Assembly (NCBI GenBank): GCA_964016875.1
Contig: OZ024733.1
Location: 8,855,979-8,919,978 of the forward strand
Direction: 5' to 3'
Length of the DNA stretch: 64,000 nt
Origin: Fallopia convolvulus
Lineage: Eukaryota > Streptophyta > Magnoliopsida > Caryophyllales > Polygonaceae
The notes under the pieces are model-generated. The model saw nothing but the letters and a program-made list of their open reading frames with translations. It searched no databases and was not told where the DNA came from. The translations under genes were made by a program, and so were the position numbers. Positions 44,676-56,626 of this stretch are shown here, in pieces. Numbering within the stretch: the stretch's first letter is position 1; the number at the start of each line of letters is the position of its first letter.

Positions 44676-46590
44676 CATTAGATATGCAACGATGCATGGT
44701 CGACGTCGGCTCGTGAACTACCATGCCCTTACCAGTCCATGTTTGCATCAATGAATCCTTGCATATTGAGCTTTTAATGATTCATGATTTTTGGAAGCAA
44801 TTGGTGTCAAAAGGCCTTAGGGGAGCATGTAATATCTGTGATTTTTAGGATAGATTTGAATATTTTCTAGACCACTTTCTAAGACCCGCTTAGCAAAATC
44901 GTTACCCGTTTTGACCGTAAGCTAGGAACTCAGGTCTAAGAATTTACAAGTGACTGAACGTAATCATGTAAAATGATTTTCTTAGTTCACATAAATTATA
45001 ATATCGCTCGGACAATATTTTAGAATTTTCCGAACAAGTTCCGATGACCCGTTAATAAATCTCGTTACATGTTATGTGTAATAGCCGCTAATTCCGTGAA
45101 ACGAATAAATTTTATTTTCTTAAATATTTAATTATTTGGTAAATAAAATGATTTACAACATTCTTTTCCACCCATATTCTAGTCTTAGAATAATAAGACA
45201 TTATAACATTCTTTCCACCCATATTCTAGTATTAGCTAGATTAATAAGACATTATCAATGTTATAATATAGTCATATGGAGTAATTATGAGGATCATAGA
45301 ATGGATTTTATGCATGAGATTTTATTCTTGCAATCCATCAAATAAATGTGATGATCTTTTCTCCCTGATCCCATACCATGAGCATATATGGCTCATTATC
45401 ATCCAATGTCTCCCACTAAGTTCTTGCCTATTTAAAGGGCACTTACCCCTCAAAGACTAACATGATCCCACACTTCTCCATCACTCCACACCCATTTTCA
45501 TCTAGATTTTCAGCCTTAAAACTAAGTGAGAGGTGCTGTTTTTTTCCATCCCAACACACAAAATACCATTTGTGTGCATCTCCCACCTCTCCTCCTTGTC
45601 GACGGCCACCATTGCCGCCACCCTCCTCTCGCTGGCGCCGCACTGAACCACCGGACGCCGCCTTGCTCAGCCTAGCATGGCTTCTGAAGCCCCACCTCCG
45701 TCATTTCGTTCCGCCCTCCTTTGCTCGGTTTCTAGCAAACTTAGCACAAAGGTGAAGGGTTCTTTCCTCCTATTTATTTTGCTTATTTTTCCTTGTTGAT
45801 TTTTAATATTTTGAGTGTTAAGTGAACCATTTTATATGTTGATTTTAAGGAGGAGAAGAAGAGAAAAATTAGATTTTATAAGTATAGTTTTTGGTACATA
45901 ATTCTTATGGAAAGTGAAATGCATGCAAGAAATTCAAAGGGAAATACTCCCATAAATTATAAGATAACGTAATAAATCTTACGAGTATAAGAGTGATTTT
46001 TAAACTTTAAAATTCTGTTTTTTTAATTATTATGAGCCTAGACTTCCTTTTCTTTTATTTTAGAAGAGTCCTTTGTTATGAAAAGAAATGAGTTGAGATT
46101 TTGTTAAAATAAAGTTTCTATGATTGAAACCTTCTTGCATGCCTTTTAAATTATGTTATAAGCCTTAAAACATTTTTTGTTTGAATTTTTTACTAAAGAA
46201 AATTTAATAAGAACAAGAATATGCCTAAACAATTTAAATGGGTATTTGCATGTGGGTAAAAAGAACTTGTTATACCTTAAGACACCTTTGCATGTGAACT
46301 TAGATTTAAAATTAATTTTTGAAAATTAATTGTGACCTTTCTAGATTTGAAATTAGACTAAGAAGGATTTTATTTACTTAATTAAGTTAAATAGTTGTTG
46401 CATGTATCTTTATAAACTTTTTAGAGAAGAAATCCATTCTTGTATGTAACTTAGAACTTATTAAAATGTTGAAACAAAAATTGTTATAATCTCCTTAATT
46501 AATAAAAAAGGGATTATTTTCATAAGCATACGCTATTTAAATAACATAATGTGTTGCATGTGGAAATAAAAAGTGTTTTTATAAGAAGAA
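44676..46590. other. Unassigned region, possible gypsy LTR
   Basis: From about 44830 the sequence (TGTAATATCTGTGATTTTTAG onward, with CCTATTTAAAGGGC near 45429 and a C-rich leader after it) has the look of a plant Ty3-gypsy LTR with a TATA box, but no partner LTR or primer site was found. 45760-46590 is AT-rich with nothing recognisable. Confidence 0.3.
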
Positions 46591-48222
46591 GAAAATATGG
46601 AGAAAACGCTCTCTCTGAAGAACCCAAAACCAAACCCTAGCCCCAAGCCCTTCGAATTCATCCCACGATTCAGAAACCCTAAATCAAGATCCTTAGCAGC
46701 TAATTGCGGTCATTACTATATCAATCCTGGTGTGTCCTAACCGAAATGATGAGAAAATCGGTCAATTTCAAATGACTCTCCCTGGAAATGTCGAGAAATC
46801 TGGGAGGAAGAAAAAGGTCAAGGCGCAATGTCTGGAGGTCGCCGACAAGGTCAAATCTTATCTAGCTTCTAATGCGGGCTCTCTAATCTTGGATGGGAGA
46901 CGGATTAAGACTCGTGGGCTTAATTGGCTGGACCTTAGGGTGATGTGGAGGCTAGGGTTGGTGAGATTGCGGTACAGTGCACCACTGTTCTGTAGGAGAG
47001 TGATGGAGTTCTATTCGTGTCGCTCCCCGACGCGGCTATCCCGGGAGAAGTTTCCGACGGTCTATCTCCTCTGGAGATCTTCTATGGCTTGGAAAGAACT
47101 AAAATCCTGCAAAAGGTGTTGTAAAAAACAATTGGAGAATTATTCAAGAGTCAGGTTGCATCTTTCTATCTCTTGTTTCAACTTAAAGTACGAAATTTAC
47201 TCGGCTATCTCTTTGTGCTATGTCTCTTATGCTTCTATAAGGAGGGTTTGGGGTTATCTCCCTCCCACAATCTCTTTTCATAATGTGTCTTCCCTTTATC
47301 TCTATCTCTCTGATTGGTACTTTTTCCTGATGGGGGTTTGAGGCGTGAGACACTTGAAAATGGGAAAAAAAGAAGAAATCATGAGGAAAGAAAAGAATTC
47401 TTACAAAAAGACTCTCATATCTGACCTTAAGTTCTCTAAAGAACAAGACGAGAATGAGCCCAATCATTCTCAACATGATCCAATGCCCACCATGGTCAAT
47501 GAGACCTTAAAGGGGGGCAAGCAAAATAGGCCTTTTGAGGCAAAATCCTTGGGGTCAAAGAAAGAAAAATGTAAAGAAAAGCTCGACATGATGGCCTTTC
47601 TAAATCCACTCATTGGAGCTAAAGAAAATATTCAGTACCTCACTCTTTGCTTTTGTTTCACCTTTGATGGAAGGACAAGAAGGAGGTCCTTTCATGATCT
47701 CTCTTAGTAAGGATGAAAGTATATTGTATTTTGCCATGGAATTTGTAATGAATAAGTGTCAGGGTATGCAATATGATGATTATTTGTTGTATGGGAATGA
47801 ACATGAAAAAGGAAAATAAAGGTAGGAAGGATGAGAGGATTAAATTGGAAAACTTAAGATCATGTGATGAGAACTTCTGGATTCTTGTAGGGAGCTTTCT
47901 GAGGAGATCACATAATGACCAAAATCAAATAAATGATGTTGAAAATATGAAAGAAATAAGTATTATGACTAGCTCATATGCATGGCACGACTATCTCGGA
48001 TGGTAAAGTTTAGGAAAAAAAATTATCCATGAAAAGAACAAACATGAGTGGAAACATAGATATTCACATAATATGGTGAGGATTATCATGAGAGAAAATT
48101 ATAACATGCCCTTAAACTTTGAAAATGTCAAATTATGTCAAAATCAACTATATTGGATTTTATGTAATCTATTGATCCAATTACATAGGTGGAACAAAGC
48201 TGAAAACAAAGATAAAAAATAG
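46591..48222 (+). other. Unrecognised ORF cluster
   Basis: Open frames at 46730-47341 and 47345-47707 are lysine-rich (GRKKKVKAQCLEVADKV; KMGKKEEIMRKEKNSYKK) and have no recognisable domain. They follow a leader with CCAAACCCTAGCCCCAAG. They could be a decayed LINE ORF1 or an old host gene piece. I could not place splice sites or a start with confidence. Confidence 0.3.
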
Positions 48223-49309
48223 GGATTTTCCTTTTGGTACCTCTGAGGTTCGGCCTTTTTCTCTTGGTGTGCAGAAAAAAAAAGTTATTCCTTTTGCTGC
48301 CCCCGAAGTTTTGAAAAAGTCCTAACCGTAACCTAAATTACACCTAAACCCCAATTCCATCTATTTTGTACAAATCTCGGTTAAATATTAAAAAGATAAA
48401 AAATAAAAATCAATTTTATTCCTTTTTTTAACCTTTCTTTTATTACCCAGTTCAGTAAATCCCAACCACGACTCTCTAAAACTGATTTTTAACCTTTTCG
48501 TCCGGATTATTTTGTTAATCTAGGCGCTTTAATTTCAATTTGTTGTGGTTTCTTGAATAATCAATGTTTACTATCCTGTATCATGTCCAGTTTGATCTGC
48601 AATGGATTCCGTCTCGAGCTTTCGAATAGGAGGAGGAGTAGGAAGAAGAGAAGAAGAAGAAACCCTGACCCTAAATCACGATAACGTGGGAGAAATTCGC
48701 GCCGCCGGATTCCGGGCGGAAGAAGAAGAAGACGACGACGAAGGTTTTCCTGTCGATCCTTTGCCGCCGGTGGACCCGAACCCTCCGCTGCTCTTGGCGG
48801 CGCCATTGGAGTTGAAGGATGAGCCATTGGACATAGTTCCGGCATCGGTGGCGGCGGGTGGCGACGGGTACACCCTAACTCGCATGGTGCAAAGGAGGCC
48901 GTCGAAGGACCGGCACACGAAGGTGGAGGGGCATGGGCGGCGTATCCGGCTGCCCGTCGCGTGCGCAGCCAGGGTCTTCCAACTGACTCGGGAGCTCGGG
49001 CACAAATCCGACGGCGATACCATCAAGTGGATCATGGAGAAGGCGGAGCCGGCGATTATCCAGGCGACCGGAATGACTCTCTCTAAAAATAAAAGAAAGG
49101 TTAAGAAAAGGAATACAATTGTTTTTTATTTTTATCTTTTTAATATTTAACGGAGATTTGTACAAATGGATGGAATTGGGGTTTAGGTGTAATTTAGGTT
49201 ACGGTTAGGATTTTTTTAAAACCTCGGGGGCACCAAAAGGAATAATTTTTTTTTTTCTGCGCACCAAGAAGAAAAGTCCAAACTTCAGGTGCACCAAAAG
49301 GAAAATCCC
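48223..49309 (+). mobile_element. Pack-MULE-type element carrying a TCP gene fragment
   Basis: Terminal inverted repeats of about 230 bp (GGGATTTTCCTTTTGGT at each end) are around 90 percent identical by eye. The flanks TAAAAAATA and TAAAAATAC resemble a decayed 9-bp target duplication. Between the repeats are about 630 bp of non-repeat sequence with the 5' leader and first coding part of a TCP gene. There is no transposase. Confidence 0.85.
48602..49150 (+). CDS. TCP: Captured class I TCP transcription factor fragment
   Basis: The 182-codon frame opens at MDSVSSFRIGGG, then an acidic and proline-rich part, then a TCP domain at about residues 103-160: PSKDRHTKVEGHGRRIRLPV, CAARVFQLTRELGHKSDGDT, IKWIMEKAEPAIIQATG. 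The short basic region and the KVEG/GRRIR pattern mark class I (PCF). WIM replaces the usual WLL in the second helix. The frame then runs into the right terminal repeat of the MULE (about residue 163 on), so all C-terminal sequence is lost. Class I TCPs bind GTGGG/CCCAC sites as dimers. A product, if made, would be a DNA-binding domain without the C-terminus. No stop or shift occurs inside the captured part. Confidence 0.8.
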   Translation: MDSVSSFRIGGGVGRREEEETLTLNHDNVGEIRAAGFRAEEEEDDDEGFPVDPLPPVDPNPPLLLAAPLELKDEPLDIVPASVAAGGDGYTLTRMVQRRPSKDRHTKVEGHGRRIRLPVACAARVFQLTRELGHKSDGDTIKWIMEKAEPAIIQATGMTLSKNKRKVKKRNTIVFYFYLFNI

Positions 49310-50214
49310 TAAAAATACTATTAGCATGATCATTATTGTTGGATATACTATGATATGAGCAGGTGGGTATATACAAAAGAAAAACAAGCTAATTTAAAAC
49401 CTGTAAACTATAAACTTCTTGAGCTATATAGATGGCTTACCTGCTGTACTGTTGCAGACTGCTTTGCCAGGGACACGATCAAAACATGGAAAAGGAAAAT
49501 GGAAGGAGGTAAATGGGGCAGCTTGAAAATGAAACAAAAAGAAGACAAGTCAGCTATGAAGAAACTCAGCGAAAAGGTGATGCTGAATCACGACCTATCA
49601 GGTAGCCAACCAATGCATGTAATGATCATATTTGTAGGCTATGAATGTAAACATAAGATCAGCATGCAATTATATAGGAAGCGTAAATTATACATATTCA
49701 GAACTATAAGTGAAGGTTCAAACATTAGAAATAGAACGATTGGCCTTTGATCAAGAAATATACAACAAAGAGAAAGCATGATCAAAACTTGACCACTCAC
49801 ATCTTTACTTATGATCTATGGTGGATATAAGAGTTCAGCAATACTTGTAAATGCTCGTGTGTGATGATGTGAATACTATATTTAAAGAATATAGATGCTG
49901 TTTGAGACACAAAATTTGTCTATTTGATAATTCAGTAGCTATTGCTTTCTCTATTTATCGAACTGAATGCTTGTTTGCTATGAATGTTGATACCTTGTTG
50001 GTGTGGGTACATGAATAATACCTGCTGGATGATTAGAGTGAATAAGCCTCATTGGAACCAAGGAAAGATTATAGAGATAAAACATGAGCAATGTGAACAG
50101 TTCAAAATGATAAAAATGACACCTTTGGATAAGCTAGAAACTGGAACATATCACCTTGATCATCGACTTGATATCGAACTTGGGAAGGGATAGTGCAAGG
50201 ACAAAGAAACTATG
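49310..50214. other. Spacer without recognisable gene
   Basis: The frame 49355-49750 is lysine-rich and unrecognised. Otherwise only AT-rich sequence next to the copia LTR. Confidence 0.4.
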
Positions 50215-50494
50215 AGAGTGATAGAGAATGGACTAAACAAGAACACGATTAACACAAGTAAATTTCTGTAAACTGTCACAAACTTCTTTTCTATTGAGTA
50301 TGTGAAGATAACAGAGACGAGTAATCTGTATCTGATCACCCTATTACATATTTATACTACATAAACACAACTGCCACTAACTGCATATAAATGACAGTTA
50401 ATTAACTACTTCTGACAGTAATTACAGACTACATTAGACGCCATATAACAGACTATATGACATGCTTATATAAACCATACTTATACTTTCATTC
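50215..50494 (-). repeat. Copia 3' LTR (approximate)
   Basis: The LTR starts TGAATGAAAGTATAAG on the minus strand just after the polypurine tract. The inner end is set only roughly, near CTCTATCA. A TTTATATAAGCATG box on the minus strand near 50465-50478 may be the promoter. Confidence 0.5.
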
Positions 50495-50500
50495 ACTCCC

Positions 50501-53500
50501 TTAAGTGTGGTTTATGAATTTCATTCCAAGCTTCTGTCTAAGTTCAACAAACCTCTGTCTAGCAAGAGGCTTTGCCAATATGTCTGCCAACTGATCATTC
50601 GTGTGGACATATTCAACCTTAATCTTCTCTTGTTCCACACAGTCTCTAATGAAATGAAACTTTGTGTCAATGTGCTTACTTCTATCATGAAAAACTGGAT
50701 TCTTTGAGAGAGCAATAGCCGAGACATTGTCTATCTTCAAGAACATTACTCCCTTTCTTGTTCTCCAAAGTTTCCACCAATGTTTTCAGCCAAATCCCCT
50801 GACATGCGCCTGCTGTGGCTGCCATGTACTCTGCCTCACATGAAGATAAAGCCACAACTCGTTGCTTCTTTGATGTCCAGGAGATAGCATTGTTTCCATA
50901 GAATTGTTTCCATAGAAGTACATCACACCACTGGTGCTTTTTCTATCATCAATATCACCAGCAAGATCACTATCACAATAACCTATCAAACTTGCCTCCA
51001 CAGTACTCTTCTTGTATGAACAACCAAGTTTCAAAGTGCCCTTTACATACCTGAGAACTTTCTTGAGGGCCTCCATATGTGACTCTCTTGGTTCTTCCAT
51101 AAATCGGCTCAGGACTCCAACACTGTAACATAAATCTGGCCTGGTGTTCACAAGATACCTAAGACTCCCAATGATGCTTCTATATAGCGTTGCATCAACT
51201 AACTTCTCCCTTGGATCATGCTTGCTTAGTTTGATCCTAGGCTCCATAGGAATAACACACGGATTGCAGTCATTCATACTCACCATCTGTAGGATTTTCT
51301 TGGCAAAGCTCTCCTGGCACAATTGAATTTCTGCCTCAGTTTGTACAACTTCTATGCCAAGATAATAACTTAGTAGCCCCAAATCACTCATGTCAAATTC
51401 TTTCTTCATCTCACCTTTGAAGGACATGATTGCTTCTATACTCGATCCAGTTATTACTAAGTCATCAACATACACATCTACAATCATGGTTTCTTTGCTG
51501 CCCTTCCTTGTGTACAAAGCATGTTTAGACTTGCATCTTTCAAATCCCATAGACTTTAAACTGTTGTCTAACTTGGAATTCCAGGCACGTGGGGCCTGTT
51601 TCAGGCCATACAAGGCCTTATTCAGTTTTAACACTTTGTCAGGATGCTTCTTGTCAATAAAACCTTCTGGCTGTTTTACATATACCCATTCTTTTATCTC
51701 TCCATTCAAGAACGTCGTCTTCACGTCCATATGATGAACTTCATACCTCTTTGTTGCAGCAAACGCTAGGAGTGTCCTTACAGTTTCAAGTCTGGCCGAT
51801 GGTGCATACACCTCTTCGTAATCAACACCAAACTTCTATACATATCCCTTTGCAACCAACCAAGCCTTGTGTTTCAGAACTTCTCCCTCGGGACTCTTCT
51901 TCACCTTAAAGATCCATCTTAGTCCTATGACCTTGTGCTGTTTAGGGAGATCAACTAGTTCCCAGGTGTTGTTCTTGTTTATGGATGCTAATTCAGCTTC
52001 CATGGCCTTCCTCCACTCAACTTCAGTTGCTGCATCTTCATACTTTGTAGGCTCTTCACTGGACAGAAAGCATAAACCTACTTCCTCTTCCTTCTCATGT
52101 GTCTCATCGTAGATTTCTTGAATGGATCTAAACGTTTTAGGAGTATGATCATAAGCCACGGCAGAGTTCCCACTGTTAACTGAACTAGGAGACTCATCTA
52201 CACTTTGATCATTGGAGTTATGAAAGCCACGAGGTGAAGAGGAGGGAGTTTGGACAGAACCTGTAATATCAGAGTTGACATCTTCTTCCTGATGTGTTCC
52301 TTCTCTGTTTGTTCTTTCTTCTGGAACACTAAAACTCTGAAAGTCTCCCATCTCCTGATCATCACCTGTGTCTACAATCCAATTCACATTCTCAGATTCA
52401 TCAAACTTCACATCTCTACTTATTATGATCTTGCCACTCTTGTGATCATAGAATCTGTATGCCTTGGAACCATCCTCATAACCAATGAACATGACTTTCT
52501 TACTTCTGTCTTCTAGTTTAGACAAGTGTGGAGTAACATCCTTCACATAAGCCACACTCCCGAACACCTTAAGATGGTGTATAACAGGTGGTTTCCCATA
52601 CCATTCTTCATAGGGAGTACTAGACTCATTTCCTTTCGTAGGAGATCTGTTCAACAAGTATATTGCAGTGTGTACAGCCTCGCCCCAAAATTATCTAGGC
52701 ACTCCCTTAGACTTCATCATGCACCTAGCAGTTTCAACCACCAATTGATTCCTCCTTTCTACCACACAATTCTGTTGTGGCGTGTAGGGTGCTGTCAAAA
52801 ACCATCTCAACCCTTCCTTCTCAGCATACTCCTTGAATGCATATGAGGTAAATTCTCCTCCTCTGTCTGTTCTAAGTACCTTAAGTTTCATTTCTTTTTC
52901 AACTTCAATCGCAGACTTAAAACTCATAAATTTAGACAGTGCATCATCTTTGCTTTTAAGGAATTTCATCCACATATATCTAGAGAAATCATCTACTAGG
53001 AGTAGAAAATATCTGTTACCTCCAATAGATGGTGGAGAAATAGGACCACAAAGATCTGCGTGCACCAGTTCCATGGGCTTCTCGGCTCTGTATGTTGCTG
53101 AATGTGGGAATGGTGATCTATGATGCTTTCCCACAACACATCCTTCACACAATTGGTTTACTTGCTCAATCTCTGGTAGACCATCCACCATATTCTTCTT
53201 TGCCAACTTACTTAGTGCTTTGAAGTGTAAATGGCCATATCTTGCATGCCACAACCAACTTTGATTTTGCAACTTGGACAGCAAGCAAGTTTTCTTGGTG
53301 ACTTGAAGGTCTAAAGCGTACAGTTTGTTGGATTCCATCTTTACTTTTGCAACCAACTTTCCTGACTTTGAGTACAGCTTTAGTAATCCTTCATTAATTA
53401 CTGTCTTGCTCCCATTCTGATCTAACTATCCTAAACTAATTATGTTTGACTTGAGTTGAGGAATGTAGTAGACGTCTATCAGAGGTATGTGTTCTCCTCC

Positions 53501-54030
53501 TTTGCTTGAGAAAATAACAGACCCTCTGCCTGAAATTGTTATGACAGACCCATCTCCAAATCTGACTCTTCCTCCTACACTCTTGTCTAAATCAATGAAG
53601 AAATCTTCATTCCCTGTCATGTGGTTACTAGCCCTTGTGTCTAGATACCATTTACTGAAGTCTCCTTCATTCAAACCTTCTGAACTCATCAGATTATACT
53701 GCAACTGTCTCTTCTGAAACTCTTCTTCCAAGACAAGTAAGGTTGGCTCTTCTTCATCACTTTGCTTCATGATCAGATTTGCCTTCTCCTCTTTTGCTTT
53801 GGAGTCACACTCGTTTGAGAAGTGTCCCATTTCACCACATGAGTAGCACTTCACTTTGGACTTATCAAACTTTCTCTTTTGCCTTTGATTTCCATCCTCT
53901 TTCTTGTGTGCATCTCCCTTGCTTTTGCCTTGGTTTGCTTCAAATTTCTTGCTGTAGTCACCCTGATATTTCTTCTCCTTTCCATTTCCTTTCTCTTTGG
54001 CCTTCCACTAATAGATTGGTCACCTTTTCT
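50501..54030 (-). pseudogene. Copia gag-pol polyprotein, interrupted
   Basis: The zinc knuckle is CYSCGEMGHFSNEC and the protease site reads WYLDTRASNHMT (normally DTGAS; Gly is Arg). The integrase has WHARYGH...CEGCVVGKH, then the DDE residues in HADLCGP, RTDRGGEF and VVERRN, and later KVFGSVAYV. The RT has KTTFLNGEIKEWVYVKQPEGF, LYGLKQAPRAW and the catalytic YVDDLVITG. The RNase H part is KSTSGVMYF, then NVSAIALSKNPVFHDRSKHID and LADILAKPL. Stops occur at 53423, 52688 and 51834, and frameshifts near 50890 and 50760. Each enzyme domain is otherwise well kept. Confidence 0.9.
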
Positions 54031-54699
54031 ACTTCTAAGTTGAATTACAACTAGAATAATTAAATAGACGGTGGAATTTGATTATTCATGGATGAATCCT
54101 TTGATTAAACTTATAGACGGTGGAATAAGGTTAATCAAAGGCGGAGAATTTAATCACAAGACGTCATGAATAGACGGTGGAATTCATGAATTATTGTTTC
54201 TATTGAATGCTTTGAACTTAATTGCATGATCAACTTGACATAGAAGGTTTTCTAGGTTAATTGATTAAAAGGTTGTTAAAGACGGTGTATATTAATAACC
54301 ACTTTAAGCTTGAATTTCATAAATTCACAATAGATTAGTCAAGGGAAATCGAAATAAGGATAATCAAGGATCAAAACATCATGTATGCAACGGATACAAA
54401 GCTAGTTGGACGCTTTTCTCCATATTTGAACCTTTAATCATTTACTTGCTTAGTTTTAATAATTTAGATTTTAGTTTACAATCACAAAATCCCCCTTTAA
54501 TTTAGTAATATTACTTAAATACAAATATTCCGAGTCTTTGTGGGTTCGACCCTTACTTCCACTTTGCTAAGGTTAGGAAGTTAGGAATTTTCTTTGACAG
54601 TGTTTTTATAGCGACGTAAAAGTGCTCGTTACCAGCCCAGCTATAGTTCGAGCGTTCCTCCTCCCTGGGCTGAAGATTTGTCTTTCCAGATGTAGCGTT

Positions 54700-56626
54700 T
54701 GAACCTACAACAGACACAACTCACTTATCGGATGGATCGTTGGGAAGGTGTGTATTCCGCTCGCATGGCTCTTGAAGATACAAGGCAGCAACAAGCTGAC
54801 ACTCGCTAGAGGACGATGGAGCAGCGTGTGACGGTTGATGAGGAGCGCTGGAGGACGATGTACGAGTTCATGGGCAATTTTGAGCGCTAGTTTCCACCAC
54901 CACCACAGTGATGATTCAGCTTTCAAGGATGTTTTTTCTTCTTCATTGGTTATCTTGTGAGTTTCTTTCTTTTCCCTATTCTTTTCTTTTGTTTTGCTTT
55001 ATTACAGTGGGGACACTGTAATTTTAAGTATGGGGTAGGGAGGGAAAAGAAATCTTGCTTGCTTGTTTGTTTTTAAGTTGTTTGTTAAAGTTTGTTTTAG
55101 TTATCTTTGTTTTGAAAAAAAAATCAAAAAATCATAAGAAATTTAAAAAAATTTAAAAATTCAAAAAGATTTTTGTTGAACAGATGAGTACCATGTCTTT
55201 TGGTTCTATGATAGTTAATTGCTTGCATGACCATGTAATTTCCTTTCAGCATGTTTTTGATAGTATAGCCTGAGTCTTATGATGAAATTGTTTTTTTTTA
55301 TAGAGAAATAACATATGATGAAATTGAGCATGTATAACTGTTAGAATGAGTAGTTGCAATCCAACAACAAAAATTTGACCTTGTGAGTTCTTATTTTTAG
55401 CCTTGATTTTTCATGTGTGATTTGCTCTCTTTATGCATATTATCTCTTGGAATTGTGATGGTTATCTATTTCTATAGACCTGTATAAGATTTTTAGTTCA
55501 TTACTTGTGAAAGTCATATGATAGAGAACTTATTTTTCATAAGCCCTATTAATCCTTATCCACCCTTACATGATTCTTGTTTTTGACAGCCAATTTGAGC
55601 TTTAGCCTTTTTATTTGTTGCTCCACAAAATTATTCCCTAGCCGAGATAAGCTTGACCTTATCGGGGATTAGGACTTAGTTGGAGAGGTATGATTTTTTG
55701 TACAGTGCAAAAGTTATGTTTTGGTTCAAAATAAGGGTTTTGGTGGGGTAGATTGGAAGTCTCTTGTTTTTTATGTAAAAAGATCTCTTGGTTAAAAAAA
55801 TGCACAAAGGAAGAAAAGGAATGTATGGATCGATACCAGCCTATGTGGGCTCGGTACTGATGGTTTAAGAAGAGAAAAAAAACGAGAAGGAAGTAAAAGA
55901 TTCAACTCGTTACCGACCCTCTCAGGTCGGTACCGAGGCAAGTCGAGAAAGACAAATGCAGAAAAAATGAAGAAAAAAAGGGGAAGAAGAAGGGAGATGT
56001 GCAGTGTTTAAAGTTAAATCCAGAGATTCTTTAAGTTTATATGAGGCTTTCTAGGATTAAAAGGTGAGTGAAGAGTGTGCTTTAATGTTTTAGTGAGTTT
56101 GGAATATCTTTTATGAGTTTTTGGTGAGATGTGAGTTTTTAGGAGTCTTTGATTCCCGGATATTATTAGCAACACATGGCCAAAATATTTTCCACGCCTA
56201 TTTGTTATTACCAAGCCCCATTACAACCCTGTCGAATGGAAACTTCTATGAAGTTTTTCATTGAGCCTAAGTTCTCTTGATGATTTTTGCTTGTTTTGAA
56301 AAATCTTTGGTGGAGAGTATGGTGATATAAGTTCCAATTTCTATGAGTTTTTGTTTTTGCATATAAGATTGAGTTGAGAGATGAATTTATAGCCCAAACA
56401 CAGAAGAGTTGAGTGAAACACTTTATCCTTGGTGAGGTTGGGTTGTAGTTGCTTATGTCTATTAGTGCTTATATATGTGTGATGACGTTAATAGTCATTT
56501 GCTATTTTTGCTATGGTTTGGATGTTGCTTTTTAGATGAAGGCTATTGCTTGATAAGCATGATGTTTGGTTTTGGTTATTGTTTAGTGATTGCATGAGGA
56601 CAAGCAAGCTTAAGTATGGGGTATTT
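54700..56626 (+). other. Athila-like non-coding interior
   Basis: Apart from the 60-codon tail at 54730-54900 no coding domain is visible. The interval is spacer of the kind found between pol and the 3' LTR in Athila elements. Confidence 0.45.

Larger units (their letters stand above)
50215..54045 (-). mobile_element. Ty1-copia retrotransposon, 5' truncated
   Basis: On the minus strand the order is gag tail and zinc knuckle, protease, integrase, RT, RNase H, polypurine tract (ACTTAAGGGAG near 50500) and 3' LTR. The 5' LTR, primer site and most of gag are missing: similarity stops near 54045, where Athila-like sequence begins. Confidence 0.85.

Noticed and set aside
46730..47341. Possible host gene (203 codons)
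   Set aside because: No recognisable domain, the start lies in no clear leader, and the frame composition is uneven; listed only as an unrecognised region.
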